Positions 8,065 to 15,252 of a DNA stretch of 46,871 bases are shown piece by piece (within the stretch, counting starts at the first letter, position 1; each line of letters opens with the position of its first letter). This DNA comes from PMNU01 sp035479375 (GTDB taxonomy: Bacteria > Patescibacteriota > Saccharimonadia > Saccharimonadales > UBA4665), in the NCBI GenBank assembly GCA_035479375.1, contig DATIIT010000011.1:1-46871 (forward strand). The letters run 5' to 3'. Made by a program: the position numbers and the translations under genes. Below the pieces are notes generated by a model, which saw only the letters and a program-made list of their open reading frames with translations, was not told where the DNA came from and did no database searches.

Positions 8065-8642
8065 TATTTTTTCAAGGCCTGTTTAATGCGCTCTTCGGTG
8101 GGCAGGGATGTTTCAATGCCGGCCAGGGCTTTGCCGGCGTCCTGCGGCGAGTAGCCAAGCGCCATGAGCGCCTCGGCGGCTTCATCTTGGGCAATGGCAG
8201 TGTCGGATTGCAGCAGGCCAGAGCTGGCCAGGTCCACGCCTTCCAGCCCTACTTTGTCTTTTAAGTCCACCACAATTCTTTCGGCCACGCGCTTGCCTAC
8301 GCCGTTGGCCTTTTGGATTGATTTTGTGTCGCCGGAAGCAATTGCCTGCCGCACCGCCCCGGCATTGCCAATACTTAACACGCTCAGCGCCATTTTAGGC
8401 CCCACGCCGTTCACGCCCAGCAGCAGCTCAAACAAATCCTGAGTGTCACGCAGCAAAAAGCCGTACAAATCGTGCGCCGCCTCGCGGATATGCTCATATA
8501 TATAGAGTTTCACGAGGTCGCCGCTGCCCAGCCGGCTGTAATCCTCACTAGTGACCAGCACCCCGTAGCCCACGCCACTAACATCCAAAATAACGGCGTC
8601 CATGGTTTTTTCGGCGACTACGCCAGTGAGCAGGGCTATCAT
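8064..8642 (-). CDS. ruvA: Holliday junction DNA helicase subunit RuvA
   Basis: 192 residues. The N-terminal OB-fold opens with M-I-A-L-L-T-G-V-V. Two helix-hairpin-helix motifs follow (L-L-G-V-N-G-V-G-P-K-M-A near 77 and A-N-G-V-G-K-R-V-A-E-R-I near 112). The C-terminal domain that binds RuvB ends in E-E-R-I-K-Q-A-L. RuvA tetramers clamp the four-way junction. It is the first gene of ruvA-ruvB. A -10 box 7 bases before the ATG implies a leaderless transcript, sharing 20 bp of intergenic DNA with a divergent methyltransferase gene. Confidence 0.97.
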   Translation of the reverse strand: MIALLTGVVAEKTMDAVILDVSGVGYGVLVTSEDYSRLGSGDLVKLYIYEHIREAAHDLYGFLLRDTQDLFELLLGVNGVGPKMALSVLSIGNAGAVRQAIASGDTKSIQKANGVGKRVAERIVVDLKDKVGLEGVDLASSGLLQSDTAIAQDEAAEALMALGYSPQDAGKALAGIETSLPTEERIKQALKK

Positions 8643-8648
8643 GCGTGC

Positions 8649-8655
8649 TATTATG
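8649..8655. promoter_or_regulatory. Overlapping divergent -10 elements of ruvA and a methyltransferase
   Basis: On the plus strand TATTAT (8649-8654) precedes the methyltransferase ATG (8663) by 8 bases. On the minus strand CATAAT (8655-8650) precedes the ruvA ATG (8642) by 7. The two boxes share five base pairs, so polymerase cannot occupy both at once. Confidence 0.65.
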
Positions 8656-8662
8656 GCACAGT

Positions 8663-9427
8663 ATGGACATCTTTGCAGGCACTGCGGAATATTACGACCA
8701 GTTCCGGCCCGGCATCCCGGACACCTTGCGTGATTACGTCCTAAAAGCCGCGCCGGCGCCGGTGACTTTATTGGACTTGGGCACGGGCACCGGCCGCGTG
8801 CTGGAGCAGTTCGCGCCGTATTTCTCGGACATCATCGCTGTGGAGCCGAGCGAAGAAATGCTCAAGGCCGCGCACCGGCGGCTTATGCAGTACCCAGGCA
8901 CATTTGTGCACGCCAGCGCCGAGGATATGGAGCTGCCGGACGATTGGCATGCCTCGCTGGTAACCGTCTGCCGCGCGTTCCACTGGATGGACCGCGCCGT
9001 GGTGCTGGCCCGGCTGGACAAAATCGTGGCGCCGCGGGGCGTGGTGGCCGTGTTTTACGAACACACCTTTTGGACGCAATCCACACACTGGGCAGATCTG
9101 GTGCGCGAAACACTGCAGCATTTTTTGGGGCCAGAGCGCGAAACGCTGGGCGGCGCCTACCATGAGCCGGCGCAGCCGTTTAGCCAGGATTTTGCGCGCT
9201 CGGCATTTTCGCACGTGGACAAACGCATTTTCCCTATTACGCGCACCTGGAATGCCGACCAAATTGTGGGGTATTTGTACTCGACGTCGTATGCCTCAAA
9301 GCAGGTGTTGGGGGCGCAGGCCGGGCGTTTTGAGGAGCAACTGAGGCGCGGGCTGGCGCAGCTCTCGCCGCAGGACATGTTCACCGAAAACAACGAGTTT
9401 GAGCTGTTTTTGGCGCGCCGGCCTTAG
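8663..9427 (+). CDS. Class I SAM-dependent methyltransferase
   Basis: 254 residues. Motif I is L-L-D-L-G-T-G-T-G-R-V-L (about 36-47), with V-E-P-S-E-E-M-L-K-A-A as motif II and A-S-A-E-D-M-E-L-P as the acidic adenine-binding motif. This is a Methyltransf_11-type Rossmann fold. F-H-W-M-D near 107 is typical of the small-molecule branch (TMT1/UbiE-like). The start at 8663 (M-D-I-F-A-G-T-A-E-Y-Y-D) is chosen because the family begins this way and the -10 box sits just upstream. Substrate unknown. It is expressed alone and divergent from ruvA. Confidence 0.85.
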   Translation: MDIFAGTAEYYDQFRPGIPDTLRDYVLKAAPAPVTLLDLGTGTGRVLEQFAPYFSDIIAVEPSEEMLKAAHRRLMQYPGTFVHASAEDMELPDDWHASLVTVCRAFHWMDRAVVLARLDKIVAPRGVVAVFYEHTFWTQSTHWADLVRETLQHFLGPERETLGGAYHEPAQPFSQDFARSAFSHVDKRIFPITRTWNADQIVGYLYSTSYASKQVLGAQAGRFEEQLRRGLAQLSPQDMFTENNEFELFLARRP

Positions 9428-9432
9428 GCGCC

Positions 9433-9978
9433 CTAGAGGCCCCTGGGGTTCTCGCCGCTTGGCCCGCTCATATTGACAGCGGCGGCGAGCACTACGGCGG
9501 CAACGGCATCCACGAGCCCCTCCACATGGGGCATACCCCTCTCTACATGCATTTCTTTCGGAGGCGGGTCCGCCTTCAATATTGACATTGGCACGCCGAC
9601 AATAATGCGCCCCTTAACCTCCATGCCGTTAGGGTGTTCAGGCATAGCAATAGCAACAAAGCCCAAGACACACTCGTTCTCATCGATATCCATCGCCAGT
9701 ACGAGTGATGGGGCGCAGTGGTCTGCGCGGGAAGGCTCGCCAAAGAGCCTAAACTGGCGGCCACTCCTCAGCGCACCCGTGCGGATCTTCGTAATATGGG
9801 CTATGCCATCGTAATAGATGCCCGCATCTGGGAATTCACCGCAGTATTCGGCCGCGGCAGTAACCTGCCGTACATCAAACTCAAGCGGCGGCTCAAAAGT
9901 GCCCGGGTACAGGTCTAGGGCGCTCAATCCCCACAGGCTGTTGAGCTTGGCGCCAAGCTGCGGATTAAATCCAGCCAT
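9433..9978 (-). CDS. Hypothetical protein
   Basis: 181 residues, not recognised. The centre alternates short beta-like stretches (I-T-K-I-R-T-G, R-Q-F-R-L-F-G, L-V-L-A-M-D-I-D-E-N-E-C-V-L-G-F-V-A-I) with a P-E-H-P-N-G turn, suggesting a small beta-barrel or sandwich. The C-terminus has an Ala/Val-rich helix (V-D-A-V-A-A-V-V-L-A-A-A-V). There is no signal peptide. It lies between a convergent methyltransferase gene (stop 5 bases away) and ruvC. Codon use looks like the neighbours, so it is probably a real lineage-specific gene. Confidence 0.65.
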   Translation of the reverse strand: MAGFNPQLGAKLNSLWGLSALDLYPGTFEPPLEFDVRQVTAAAEYCGEFPDAGIYYDGIAHITKIRTGALRSGRQFRLFGEPSRADHCAPSLVLAMDIDENECVLGFVAIAMPEHPNGMEVKGRIIVGVPMSILKADPPPKEMHVERGMPHVEGLVDAVAAVVLAAAVNMSGPSGENPRGL

Positions 9979-10014
9979 ACTTATACCGTGACATTTTAGC
10001 GACAGAAAGTCAAA

Positions 10015-10494
10015 CTACTGTGGCGTGCGGGCAACGGCGGCATGGGTGAGCGCGGCCGCCAGGGCGTCCGCGGCATCGTCTGGCTTTGGGATTTCTTTGA
10101 GCTGCAGCAGCACGCGGACCATCTCCTGCATCTGCTTTTTGTCGGCCTTGCCGTAGCCGGTCACCGATTGCTTAATTTGCATCGGCGTATACTCATACAA
10201 TTGCAGGCCGGCCTGCTGGCCGCACAGTAGCACCACGCCGCGTGCTTGGGCAACGGTCATGGCCGTGGTTACGTTGCGGGCAAAAAATAGTTTTTCTACG
10301 GACATTACCACCGGCTTGGTTTGCACGATGATATCAGTCAGCTCTTCATAAATGGTTTGCAAACGGATGGCGTCGTCCTCGTGCACCGGCGTGCGGATAA
10401 CGCCGGCGTCCACCAGCTGCACCTTGGTGCCATTGGCCTCAATAATGCCAAAGCCCAAAATGCCGGTGCCGGGGTCGATGCCAATAATCCTCAT
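10015..10494 (-). CDS. ruvC: Crossover junction endodeoxyribonuclease RuvC
   Basis: 159 residues with the RNase H-like fold and its acidic centre: D7 in I-G-I-D-P-G, E67 in S-V-E-K-L-F-F, and the D-D-A-A-D cluster at 139-143. It resolves Holliday junctions by paired nicks, working with RuvAB. The length is slightly below the E. coli protein. It lies apart from ruvAB, separated by a methyltransferase and an unknown gene, whereas many bacteria have yebC-ruvC-ruvA-ruvB in a row; yebC is immediately upstream here. Confidence 0.97.
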   Translation of the reverse strand: MRIIGIDPGTGILGFGIIEANGTKVQLVDAGVIRTPVHEDDAIRLQTIYEELTDIIVQTKPVVMSVEKLFFARNVTTAMTVAQARGVVLLCGQQAGLQLYEYTPMQIKQSVTGYGKADKKQMQEMVRVLLQLKEIPKPDDAADALAAALTHAAVARTPQ

Positions 10495-10500
10495 GCACCC

Positions 10501-10506
10501 AGTGTA
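10501..10506 (-). promoter_or_regulatory. -10 element of ruvC
   Basis: TACACT on the minus strand, 6 bases before the ruvC ATG. It suggests a leaderless ruvC transcript from inside the yebC-ruvC region. Confidence 0.5.
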
Positions 10507-10527
10507 CCAGCCGGTTGTGGCGCGCGG

Positions 10528-11250
10528 CTACAGCAGCTCTTCGGGGATGTCGAAGTTGACGTGCGTGTTGGTGACTTCGTCGATGTCATCCAGGGCGTCC
10601 ATGAGGCGCATAATTTTGCCGGCGGTGTCTTTGTCTGTGACTTCTACGGTGGTGTTAGGGGCGTAGGTGAGCTCGGCCTCCTTGATGTCCAGCCCTTGTT
10701 CGCGCAGCGCGTCGCGCACCTTGGCCAGGTCGGCAGCGTCGGTGTAGATGACGCTTTCGCCGCCCTCTTCCTGGACGTCTTCGGCGCCGGCGTCGAGCGC
10801 CTGCATGAGCAGCTCGTCGCCCTTGCCAGTGACCCGGACCATGCCTTTGTGGTCAAACTGGAAAGCCACCGAGCCCTTTTCGGCGATGTTGCCGCCGTGC
10901 TTGCTAAAGGCCAGCTTCACTTCCGGGTAGGTGCGGTTGACGTTGTCGGTGGCGACCTCTACCAAAATGGCCGTACCGCCCGGGCCGTAGCCCTCGTACA
11001 ACAGCTCCTGGAGTTGCGCCGCGGATTTGTCCGCCACGCGCTGGATGGCACGGTCGATATTGGCCAGTGGCATGTTGGCCGCCTTGGCTTTGTCTATGGC
11101 CAAGCGCAAGCTAAAATTCATGGTAGGGTCGGTGCCAGCCCGCGCCGCAATGGCAATGGCGTTGCCCAGCTTGGTAAACACCGCGCCGCGCGCTGCGTCC
11201 TTGGCGCCTTTTTCCCGTTTAATTGTCGACCACTTGGAATGCCCGCTCAA
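10528..11250 (-). CDS. yebC: YebC/TACO1-family translation factor
   Basis: 240 residues from a TTG start, read as M-S-G-H-S-K-W-S-T-I-K, the family's invariant N-terminus. A Shine-Dalgarno (A-A-G-G-A-G-A) lies about 7 bases upstream, which fixes the start. Other family hallmarks are E-G-Y-G-P-G-G-T-A-I-L-V-E near 85 and N-T-H-V-N-F-D-I at the end. YebC proteins are known both as DNA-binding regulators and as factors that relieve ribosome stalling on proline runs. The start lies inside the 3' end of comEC (32-base overlap); ruvC follows. Confidence 0.95.
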   Translation of the reverse strand: MSGHSKWSTIKREKGAKDAARGAVFTKLGNAIAIAARAGTDPTMNFSLRLAIDKAKAANMPLANIDRAIQRVADKSAAQLQELLYEGYGPGGTAILVEVATDNVNRTYPEVKLAFSKHGGNIAEKGSVAFQFDHKGMVRVTGKGDELLMQALDAGAEDVQEEGGESVIYTDAADLAKVRDALREQGLDIKEAELTYAPNTTVEVTDKDTAGKIMRLMDALDDIDEVTNTHVNFDIPEELL

Positions 11251-12715
11251 CTCGCTCTCCTTCTATCTTCCCTGTTATTATAGCATATTTTGAGCGGGCG
11301 GCACGTTTGAGCGCCAAAATCAGGGCGGCCACAACGGCATACGCCAGCACCAGCATCCCCAGCGGAAAGCCGATGTTTTCTACAAAAGCGTGCGGCGTGC
11401 GGCCCAGCAGTGCGCTGGCGTCTAGCATATAGGTCAGCAGCAACTTAGCCGGCCAGGCCAGCCATCCGGCCAGCGCCGGCGCAAGCATACCAGCCACGCC
11501 CGCAACCACGCATAACAGCATCCCTAGCGGCACCAGCGCCACCACTAGCACGTTGGCCGGCAGGCTCACCAGCGACATCTGCCCAAATATGTAGAGGATG
11601 TACGGCACGGTCATGGCCTCGGCGCACAGGCTCTCGATGACAATTTGCATAACCAGCGGCGGCTCGCGGCCGTGGCACAGCTTACTGGTTACCAGCGGCC
11701 CCAGCACCAGCACACCAAAAAACGCTAGGAACGACAGATACCAGCTCACATTTCCCCAAGCATACAGCGGGTTTGCGGCCACACTCACCGCGCCGGCCAC
11801 CAAAAGCAGTGCCAGTGGCGGAACTTGCCGCCCATAATACCACGCCAACAAACTTAACACGCTAATGATTGCTGCGCGGACAATCGACGGGCTGTTCCCG
11901 GTGATGAGCACAAACACCAAGATGAGCGTAATGCATGCCGCGGCCATCTGGAACTTAGACCGCCCGCCAAGCAGCTTGCGCGCAGCGTTAACAATAATCG
12001 TCAAATTGTAGCCAGACACGGCAATGACGTGCGTCAGCCCCACCACCAGCAGCGTATGCGTGACGTCGTCTGGCAGCGTGTTGCGCTGGCCAATGAGCAA
12101 ACCCAGGCCAAACGACGCCTGCGGCTCGGGCAACGCCGAATACATGCCGGCCGCAAACCGCCGCCGGAACGAGTCTAGCCATGACGCCCCGTGGCGCAGC
12201 ACGGCAATATCACCATAACTAATGCTGGCCTGGGCGTTGCCGCGGGTGGGGTACAGCGCGCCGCCCACCTGCACCACATCGCCCCGGAAGACCGCGGGCG
12301 CGCCAAACCCAGCCACATTCAGGGCGCCCGGCAACGGTCCTTGTACCGGCGAAACCATGCGCGCATGGTCGAGCGTAAATACCAGCTGCGAGTTCTTGCC
12401 ATACACGCCATCAAGCGTGGCCGTACCAACCACCACCACCTTACGCTTGGAAAACTCCTGGTACACCGCCAGCTGCCGCGCCATGCCAGAGCCGCGCCAC
12501 CAGCCCAGCCCGCCAAACAATATCAAGAGCATCAGCAGCGCCGGCAACCCGCGGCGGCGCACCGCAAACAAGGCCACCGGCAGCACTAGCCACAGCCACA
12601 AGGCACTCCCCAAATGCTGCCGCCGTGCTACAACCACCCCCATACAAAACGCCAAACACGCCGCGCACACCAACCAAACTTGTGAAAACCGCCAAAGCAA
12701 AATCTTTTTGAGCAC
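11219..12715 (-). CDS. comEC: ComEC/Rec2-type DNA uptake channel, without C-terminal nuclease domain
   Basis: 498 residues from a GTG start. N-terminal hydrophobic segments are followed by an OB-like domain (residues 90-175). The competence domain has many membrane helices and the signature L-T-H-V-I-A-V-S-G-Y-N-L (227-238). ComEC carries single-stranded DNA across the inner membrane during transformation. The protein ends soon after the last helices (L-I-L-A-L-K-R-A-A-R-S), so the C-terminal metallo-beta-lactamase-like nuclease of long ComEC proteins is absent. Short forms are common in many lineages. Together with the pilus genes it points to natural DNA uptake. Confidence 0.93.
   Translation of the reverse strand: MLKKILLWRFSQVWLVCAACLAFCMGVVVARRQHLGSALWLWLVLPVALFAVRRRGLPALLMLLILFGGLGWWRGSGMARQLAVYQEFSKRKVVVVGTATLDGVYGKNSQLVFTLDHARMVSPVQGPLPGALNVAGFGAPAVFRGDVVQVGGALYPTRGNAQASISYGDIAVLRHGASWLDSFRRRFAAGMYSALPEPQASFGLGLLIGQRNTLPDDVTHTLLVVGLTHVIAVSGYNLTIIVNAARKLLGGRSKFQMAAACITLILVFVLITGNSPSIVRAAIISVLSLLAWYYGRQVPPLALLLVAGAVSVAANPLYAWGNVSWYLSFLAFFGVLVLGPLVTSKLCHGREPPLVMQIVIESLCAEAMTVPYILYIFGQMSLVSLPANVLVVALVPLGMLLCVVAGVAGMLAPALAGWLAWPAKLLLTYMLDASALLGRTPHAFVENIGFPLGMLVLAYAVVAALILALKRAARSKYAIITGKIEGERVERAFQVVDN
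11277..11282 (-). promoter_or_regulatory. -10 element of yebC inside comEC
   Basis: TATAAT on the minus strand, 26 bases before the TTG start of yebC and within the comEC coding sequence. This spacing leaves room for the visible Shine-Dalgarno. Confidence 0.55.
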
Positions 12716-12721
12716 GCGCGG

Positions 12722-12727
12722 AGTATA
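12722..12727 (-). promoter_or_regulatory. -10 element of comEC
   Basis: TATACT on the minus strand, 6 bases before the GTG start, consistent with a leaderless message. Confidence 0.55.
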
Positions 12728-12769
12728 CCAGCAGTTGCCCGCCTGTATACCCCAAAATTGCCGTAAAAT

Positions 12770-13183
12770 TTACTTTATTTTAGAGAGGTCTCCATTAATG
12801 ACCACAGGCTTCATGGCCACAATTTCCGTCCCGTAGTATGGCATGTCTGGCGCCGGGTTCAGCAAAAATATCTTCTGGTTGAGCACGTAGGCAAACCCCA
12901 TCTCCAAAAACGCGTTGCCGCCGATGTAATTCTTAATGCCGTGCTTGTCAAAATTGGCTACTAAAAGGGCGTCGGCATCTTGCATGGGCTCCCAATATTC
13001 GCGGATGGCGTCATAATTGTTCTTGTGCTCAATCTTTAGCCTCTCCTTTTCCTCATCTGTTTTGCCCACGTAGCTGTCGGCAAAATCGCTCATGAACACC
13101 TCATGGCCGAGGGCGCGCAATTGCTTGCACAATTCGATCTGTTGCTCGGTAAATTGCATGCTTCCGGAAACGCCTATTTTCAT
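12770..13183 (-). CDS. Nucleoside 2-deoxyribosyltransferase-like protein
   Basis: 137 residues from the ATG at 13183 (M-K-I-G-V-S-G-S-M). The frame is open to 13201 but the promoter favours this start. The N-terminal beta strand and glycine turn, D-A-L-L-V-A-N-F-D near residue 82, and N-Y-I-G-G-N-A-F-L-E-M-G-F-A near 95 fit the deoxyribosyltransferase/nucleoside hydrolase-like fold, where the N-x-x-x-E-x-G segment binds nucleotide. Such enzymes exchange or cleave bases from deoxynucleosides in salvage, but many relatives have unknown substrates. Confidence 0.7.
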   Translation of the reverse strand: MKIGVSGSMQFTEQQIELCKQLRALGHEVFMSDFADSYVGKTDEEKERLKIEHKNNYDAIREYWEPMQDADALLVANFDKHGIKNYIGGNAFLEMGFAYVLNQKIFLLNPAPDMPYYGTEIVAMKPVVINGDLSKIK

Positions 13184-13189
13184 AGTCCC

Positions 13190-13218
13190 AGCATACAACA
13201 CGTTGACTTTTCGCCCAA
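13190..13218 (-). promoter_or_regulatory. Promoter of deoxyribosyltransferase-like gene
   Basis: On the minus strand TTGGGC (13218-13213), 17 bases, TATGCT (13195-13190), then the ATG 6 bases later. It overlaps a promoter on the opposite strand. Confidence 0.6.
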
Positions 13219-13231
13219 AAAAAGAGATAAT
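13203..13231 (+). promoter_or_regulatory. Probable promoter upstream of tRNA-Lys
   Basis: TTGACT (13203-13208), 17 bases and GATAAT (13226-13231). The start point would be about 90 bases before the tRNA. It lies over the divergent promoter of the deoxyribosyltransferase-like gene. Confidence 0.55.
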
Positions 13232-13328
13232 TTACCCTGTTAATGAGCGTGGCTGGTGCCCACAGCACTTGTTGCTTGCGCGTACAGCGCTTCGCTCGTG
13301 ACTACAAAAAGCTGCGCTGCAGTTTTTT

Positions 13329-13405
13329 GGGCCCATAGCTCAGTCGGTTAGAGCAGAGGCCTTTTAAGCCTCGTGTCCTGGGTTCGAATCCCAGTGGGCC
13401 CTCCA
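13329..13405 (+). tRNA. tRNA-Lys (anticodon TTT)
   Basis: A full cloverleaf of 77 bases with encoded CCA. The acceptor GGGCCCA pairs with TGGGCCC, the D-arm is GAGC/GCTC type, the anticodon stem GAGGC/GCCTC encloses the loop CTTTTAA, and the T-loop is TTCGAAT. Anticodon UUU reads AAA and AAG lysine codons. Confidence 0.97.
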
Positions 13406-13415
13406 CTAAAAACGT

Positions 13416-13438
13416 CCTAGCAGCGCTAGGGCTTTTTT
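13416..13438 (+). terminator. Intrinsic terminator after tRNA-Lys
   Basis: CCTAGC, a 3-base loop and GCTAGG form a perfect stem followed by G-C and six T residues, 11 bases after the tRNA. Confidence 0.85.
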
Positions 13439-13458
13439 ATTGGGGAGCAGCCAACGGC

Positions 13459-14025
13459 CTACGCCGCCTCAACCACAAACACCGTGTGCGGATACAAGCC
13501 GCCCGTGCTGGCCAGGCTCCGGAACCCCCGCGCCTCAAGCGTTTTATACCCACCCTTTTTGAATATAGCCTGCCACTGCCCAGCCGAATGCGAGGCGTGC
13601 GCCACGGCGACATCTTTGTGCACGGCGTGGTTGAGCGCGTAGTCCAGCCGTTTCCAGGCGGCGCGCTCAAACCGGTTGCCGGGCGTGTCCTCCACTATAA
13701 TGAGGCGTTTGCACACGCGGGCGGCCTCGCCCAGCAGCGCCCCGGCATCGGCGGCGTGGTGCAGTACAAAGACTACCAGGCCAGCATCAAACGAGCCGTC
13801 AGCGTACGGCAACCTTTTGCCATCGTACAGCTCCAAAGGAAAGTTGGTGATGTTGTGGTCAACGACGTCAACGGCCGTCACCGCCAGCCCGTGCTTGGCA
13901 GCCAGCGTCTGGGCAATGTGGCACGAGCCCGCGCCAATGTCCAAAACCCGGCGCCCCTTGCCAAGGCCGGGCAGCAGCGCCTTTACAATAGACTTGGTGC
14001 GGAAATAATTAGCGAGGTGTTCCAT
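13459..14025 (-). CDS. Class I SAM-dependent methyltransferase
   Basis: 188 residues. Motif I is V-L-D-I-G-A-G-S-C-H-I-A (about 27-38), followed by V-T-A-V-D-V-V-D as motif II, L-P-Y-A-D-G-S-F-D-A-G-L-V-V-F-V-L-H-H as motif III/IV, and R-L-I-I-V-E-D-T-P after it. This is the Methyltransf_11 pattern of small-molecule or lipid methylation. It is not closely alike the methyltransferase at 8663. It is expressed alone from a leaderless promoter and convergent with tRNA-Lys. Substrate unknown. Confidence 0.82.
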   Translation of the reverse strand: MEHLANYFRTKSIVKALLPGLGKGRRVLDIGAGSCHIAQTLAAKHGLAVTAVDVVDHNITNFPLELYDGKRLPYADGSFDAGLVVFVLHHAADAGALLGEAARVCKRLIIVEDTPGNRFERAAWKRLDYALNHAVHKDVAVAHASHSAGQWQAIFKKGGYKTLEARGFRSLASTGGLYPHTVFVVEAA

Positions 14026-14033
14026 TGACCCGC

Positions 14034-14039
14034 ATTATA
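14034..14039 (-). promoter_or_regulatory. -10 element of methyltransferase gene
   Basis: TATAAT on the minus strand, 8 bases before the ATG at 14025; probably leaderless. Confidence 0.6.
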
Positions 14040-14103
14040 ACCCAACGGGGGGCGCTGGCACACCCGGGGGCGGCAAGAGCGGTAGCGCATGATCCGACTC
14101 TAT

Positions 14104-14132
14104 TTGCATTTCCGCCAGCAAACATGTATTAT
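14104..14132 (+). promoter_or_regulatory. Promoter of leader-peptide/GNAT/M23 transcription unit
   Basis: TTGCAT (14104-14109), exactly 17 bases, TATTAT (14127-14132). The ATG of a 20-codon open frame follows 6 bases later, as for other leaderless genes here. Confidence 0.65.
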
Positions 14133-14138
14133 ATGCGT

Positions 14139-14201
14139 ATGACCTTCGTATCCCCCGCCAATTTTGACTCCAAGAAGCAGAGCTGCAAGCTGAGGCCGTA
14201 G
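14139..14201 (+). CDS. Putative 20-residue leader peptide
   Basis: The sequence encodes MTFVSPANFDSKKQSCKLRP and ends at TAG (14199-14201). The start lies 6 bases after a -10 box, so it would be the first codon of the transcript. The stop codon lies within the 5' arm of a perfect 10-bp inverted repeat (14195-14204 with 14226-14235), and an intrinsic terminator follows. That arrangement is typical of translational attenuators. There is no run of one amino acid; three of the 20 residues are Lys and the last Arg codon is AGG. I infer a regulatory leader; translation is not proven. Confidence 0.5.
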   Translation: MTFVSPANFDSKKQSCKLRP

Positions 14202-14247
14202 CGCTGTTGATTCGTCACATGCCCCGCGCTACGGCACGGGGCTTTTT
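14195..14247 (+). promoter_or_regulatory. Attenuator: competing antiterminator and terminator hairpins
   Basis: Antiterminator: GCCGTAGCGC (14195-14204) pairs perfectly with GCGCTACGGC (14226-14235). Terminator: GCCCCG (14221-14226) pairs with CGGGGC (14237-14242), followed by five T residues (14243-14247). The two share base 14226, and the second antiterminator arm fills the terminator loop, so they should exclude each other. The downstream ATG is at 14265. Confidence 0.6.
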
Positions 14248-14264
14248 AATTTGTGAAGGATATT

Positions 14265-15242
14265 ATGGATCTCCCAGCCAGACTAAAAGGACTGGAAGCG
14301 GCCAGTGCCCACTGGCCACCACAGCCCGCCTCCCAAAACCGTCTGTGCGGTTTTTACACCGACGGAGTGATTGACTCCGCCCAAGATGCTGCGGCGTTTG
14401 CTGTGCAATTTTTCGAGCACCAAAACGATATGGCCGCAGAAGGCAGCCCGGACCGCCTGAGCTTCCGCGTTGTTGCGCACGCCGGCGCGCTCAGCCTGCT
14501 CGACGCGCAGGGCGTCACCGTGGAAGGCGCCCTGCCGCTCAGCTACACCGAGCCAAACCTGGTGGTCGCCTATACCGCCGCCAACCTGCCCGGCCGTACA
14601 ATGTCGGATGCGCAGCTTGCCCGCCACCATGGCCTGCTTGTGGAAGCAAAATCGCGAACGCCCAAGGACGCCCGCTGTCCGGCAGCCGAGCCGCGCTTAC
14701 TCACACCAGAAGACGTGGACAGCGTTGCCGCCGATTTTGCCAAGCTTTATATGGTGTTCAGCCCTAGCACGATGTCCGGCATAAAACGGGCGCTAGCCTC
14801 GGCGTACGAGTTGCTCGGCGACCCGAATAACACTGTGGCCTACATCGAGCAAGATGGCCACATCGTCTCCACAGCAATGGCCGAGCATTCGGCTGTGGAT
14901 GTTGCCGGGCTTGGAAAATTAGAGTTGGTAGAGATCACCGAGGCCAGCACGCACCCAGCCTACCGCGGGCTTGGGCTGTACAAAAGAGTCTCCGGTTATC
15001 TCATCGAAAGATTGCGGCATGGCCAACCAAATCTAGTGTACGGGGAGAGCAACCTCGCCCAGCCCGGCGTCGTGTTTGCCGCACACGACAACGGACGCCG
15101 GTTCGCCCACTTTGAGGCAGCAGAGTATAGTATGGGCCACCGGCCGGCGTTCGGCATCCTGCAGCAAAACTTCCACGTCGCCGACGGCGTGGAAACGCGG
15201 CCATACAACGATTTTGCCATTTCCTACGTGCCATCAATGTAA
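14265..15242 (+). CDS. GNAT-family acyltransferase (AblB-like)
   Basis: 325 residues from the ATG at 14265, preceded by GAAGGA 4 bases upstream; a GTG at 14253 is also possible. The acetyl-CoA-binding GNAT motif A is clear: E-I-T-E-A-S-T-H-P-A-Y-R-G-L-G-L-Y-K-R-V (about 227-246). The C-terminal part (N-L-V-Y-G-E-S-N-L-A-Q-P) resembles beta-lysine acetyltransferase AblB and related large GNAT proteins. The N-terminal half (1-150) is unrecognised. It is the first structural gene after a leader peptide/attenuator, and an M23 peptidase gene starts 10 bases after its stop. Substrate unknown; AblB resemblance is by eye. Confidence 0.7.
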   Translation: MDLPARLKGLEAASAHWPPQPASQNRLCGFYTDGVIDSAQDAAAFAVQFFEHQNDMAAEGSPDRLSFRVVAHAGALSLLDAQGVTVEGALPLSYTEPNLVVAYTAANLPGRTMSDAQLARHHGLLVEAKSRTPKDARCPAAEPRLLTPEDVDSVAADFAKLYMVFSPSTMSGIKRALASAYELLGDPNNTVAYIEQDGHIVSTAMAEHSAVDVAGLGKLELVEITEASTHPAYRGLGLYKRVSGYLIERLRHGQPNLVYGESNLAQPGVVFAAHDNGRRFAHFEAAEYSMGHRPAFGILQQNFHVADGVETRPYNDFAISYVPSM

Positions 15243-15245
15243 AAT
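15240..15245 (+). promoter_or_regulatory. -10 element of M23 gene formed on the GNAT stop codon
   Basis: TAAAAT begins with the TAA stop of the GNAT gene and lies 7 bases before the ATG at 15253. It may give an internal leaderless transcript for the peptidase. Confidence 0.45.
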
Positions 15246-15252
15246 AAAAGAT

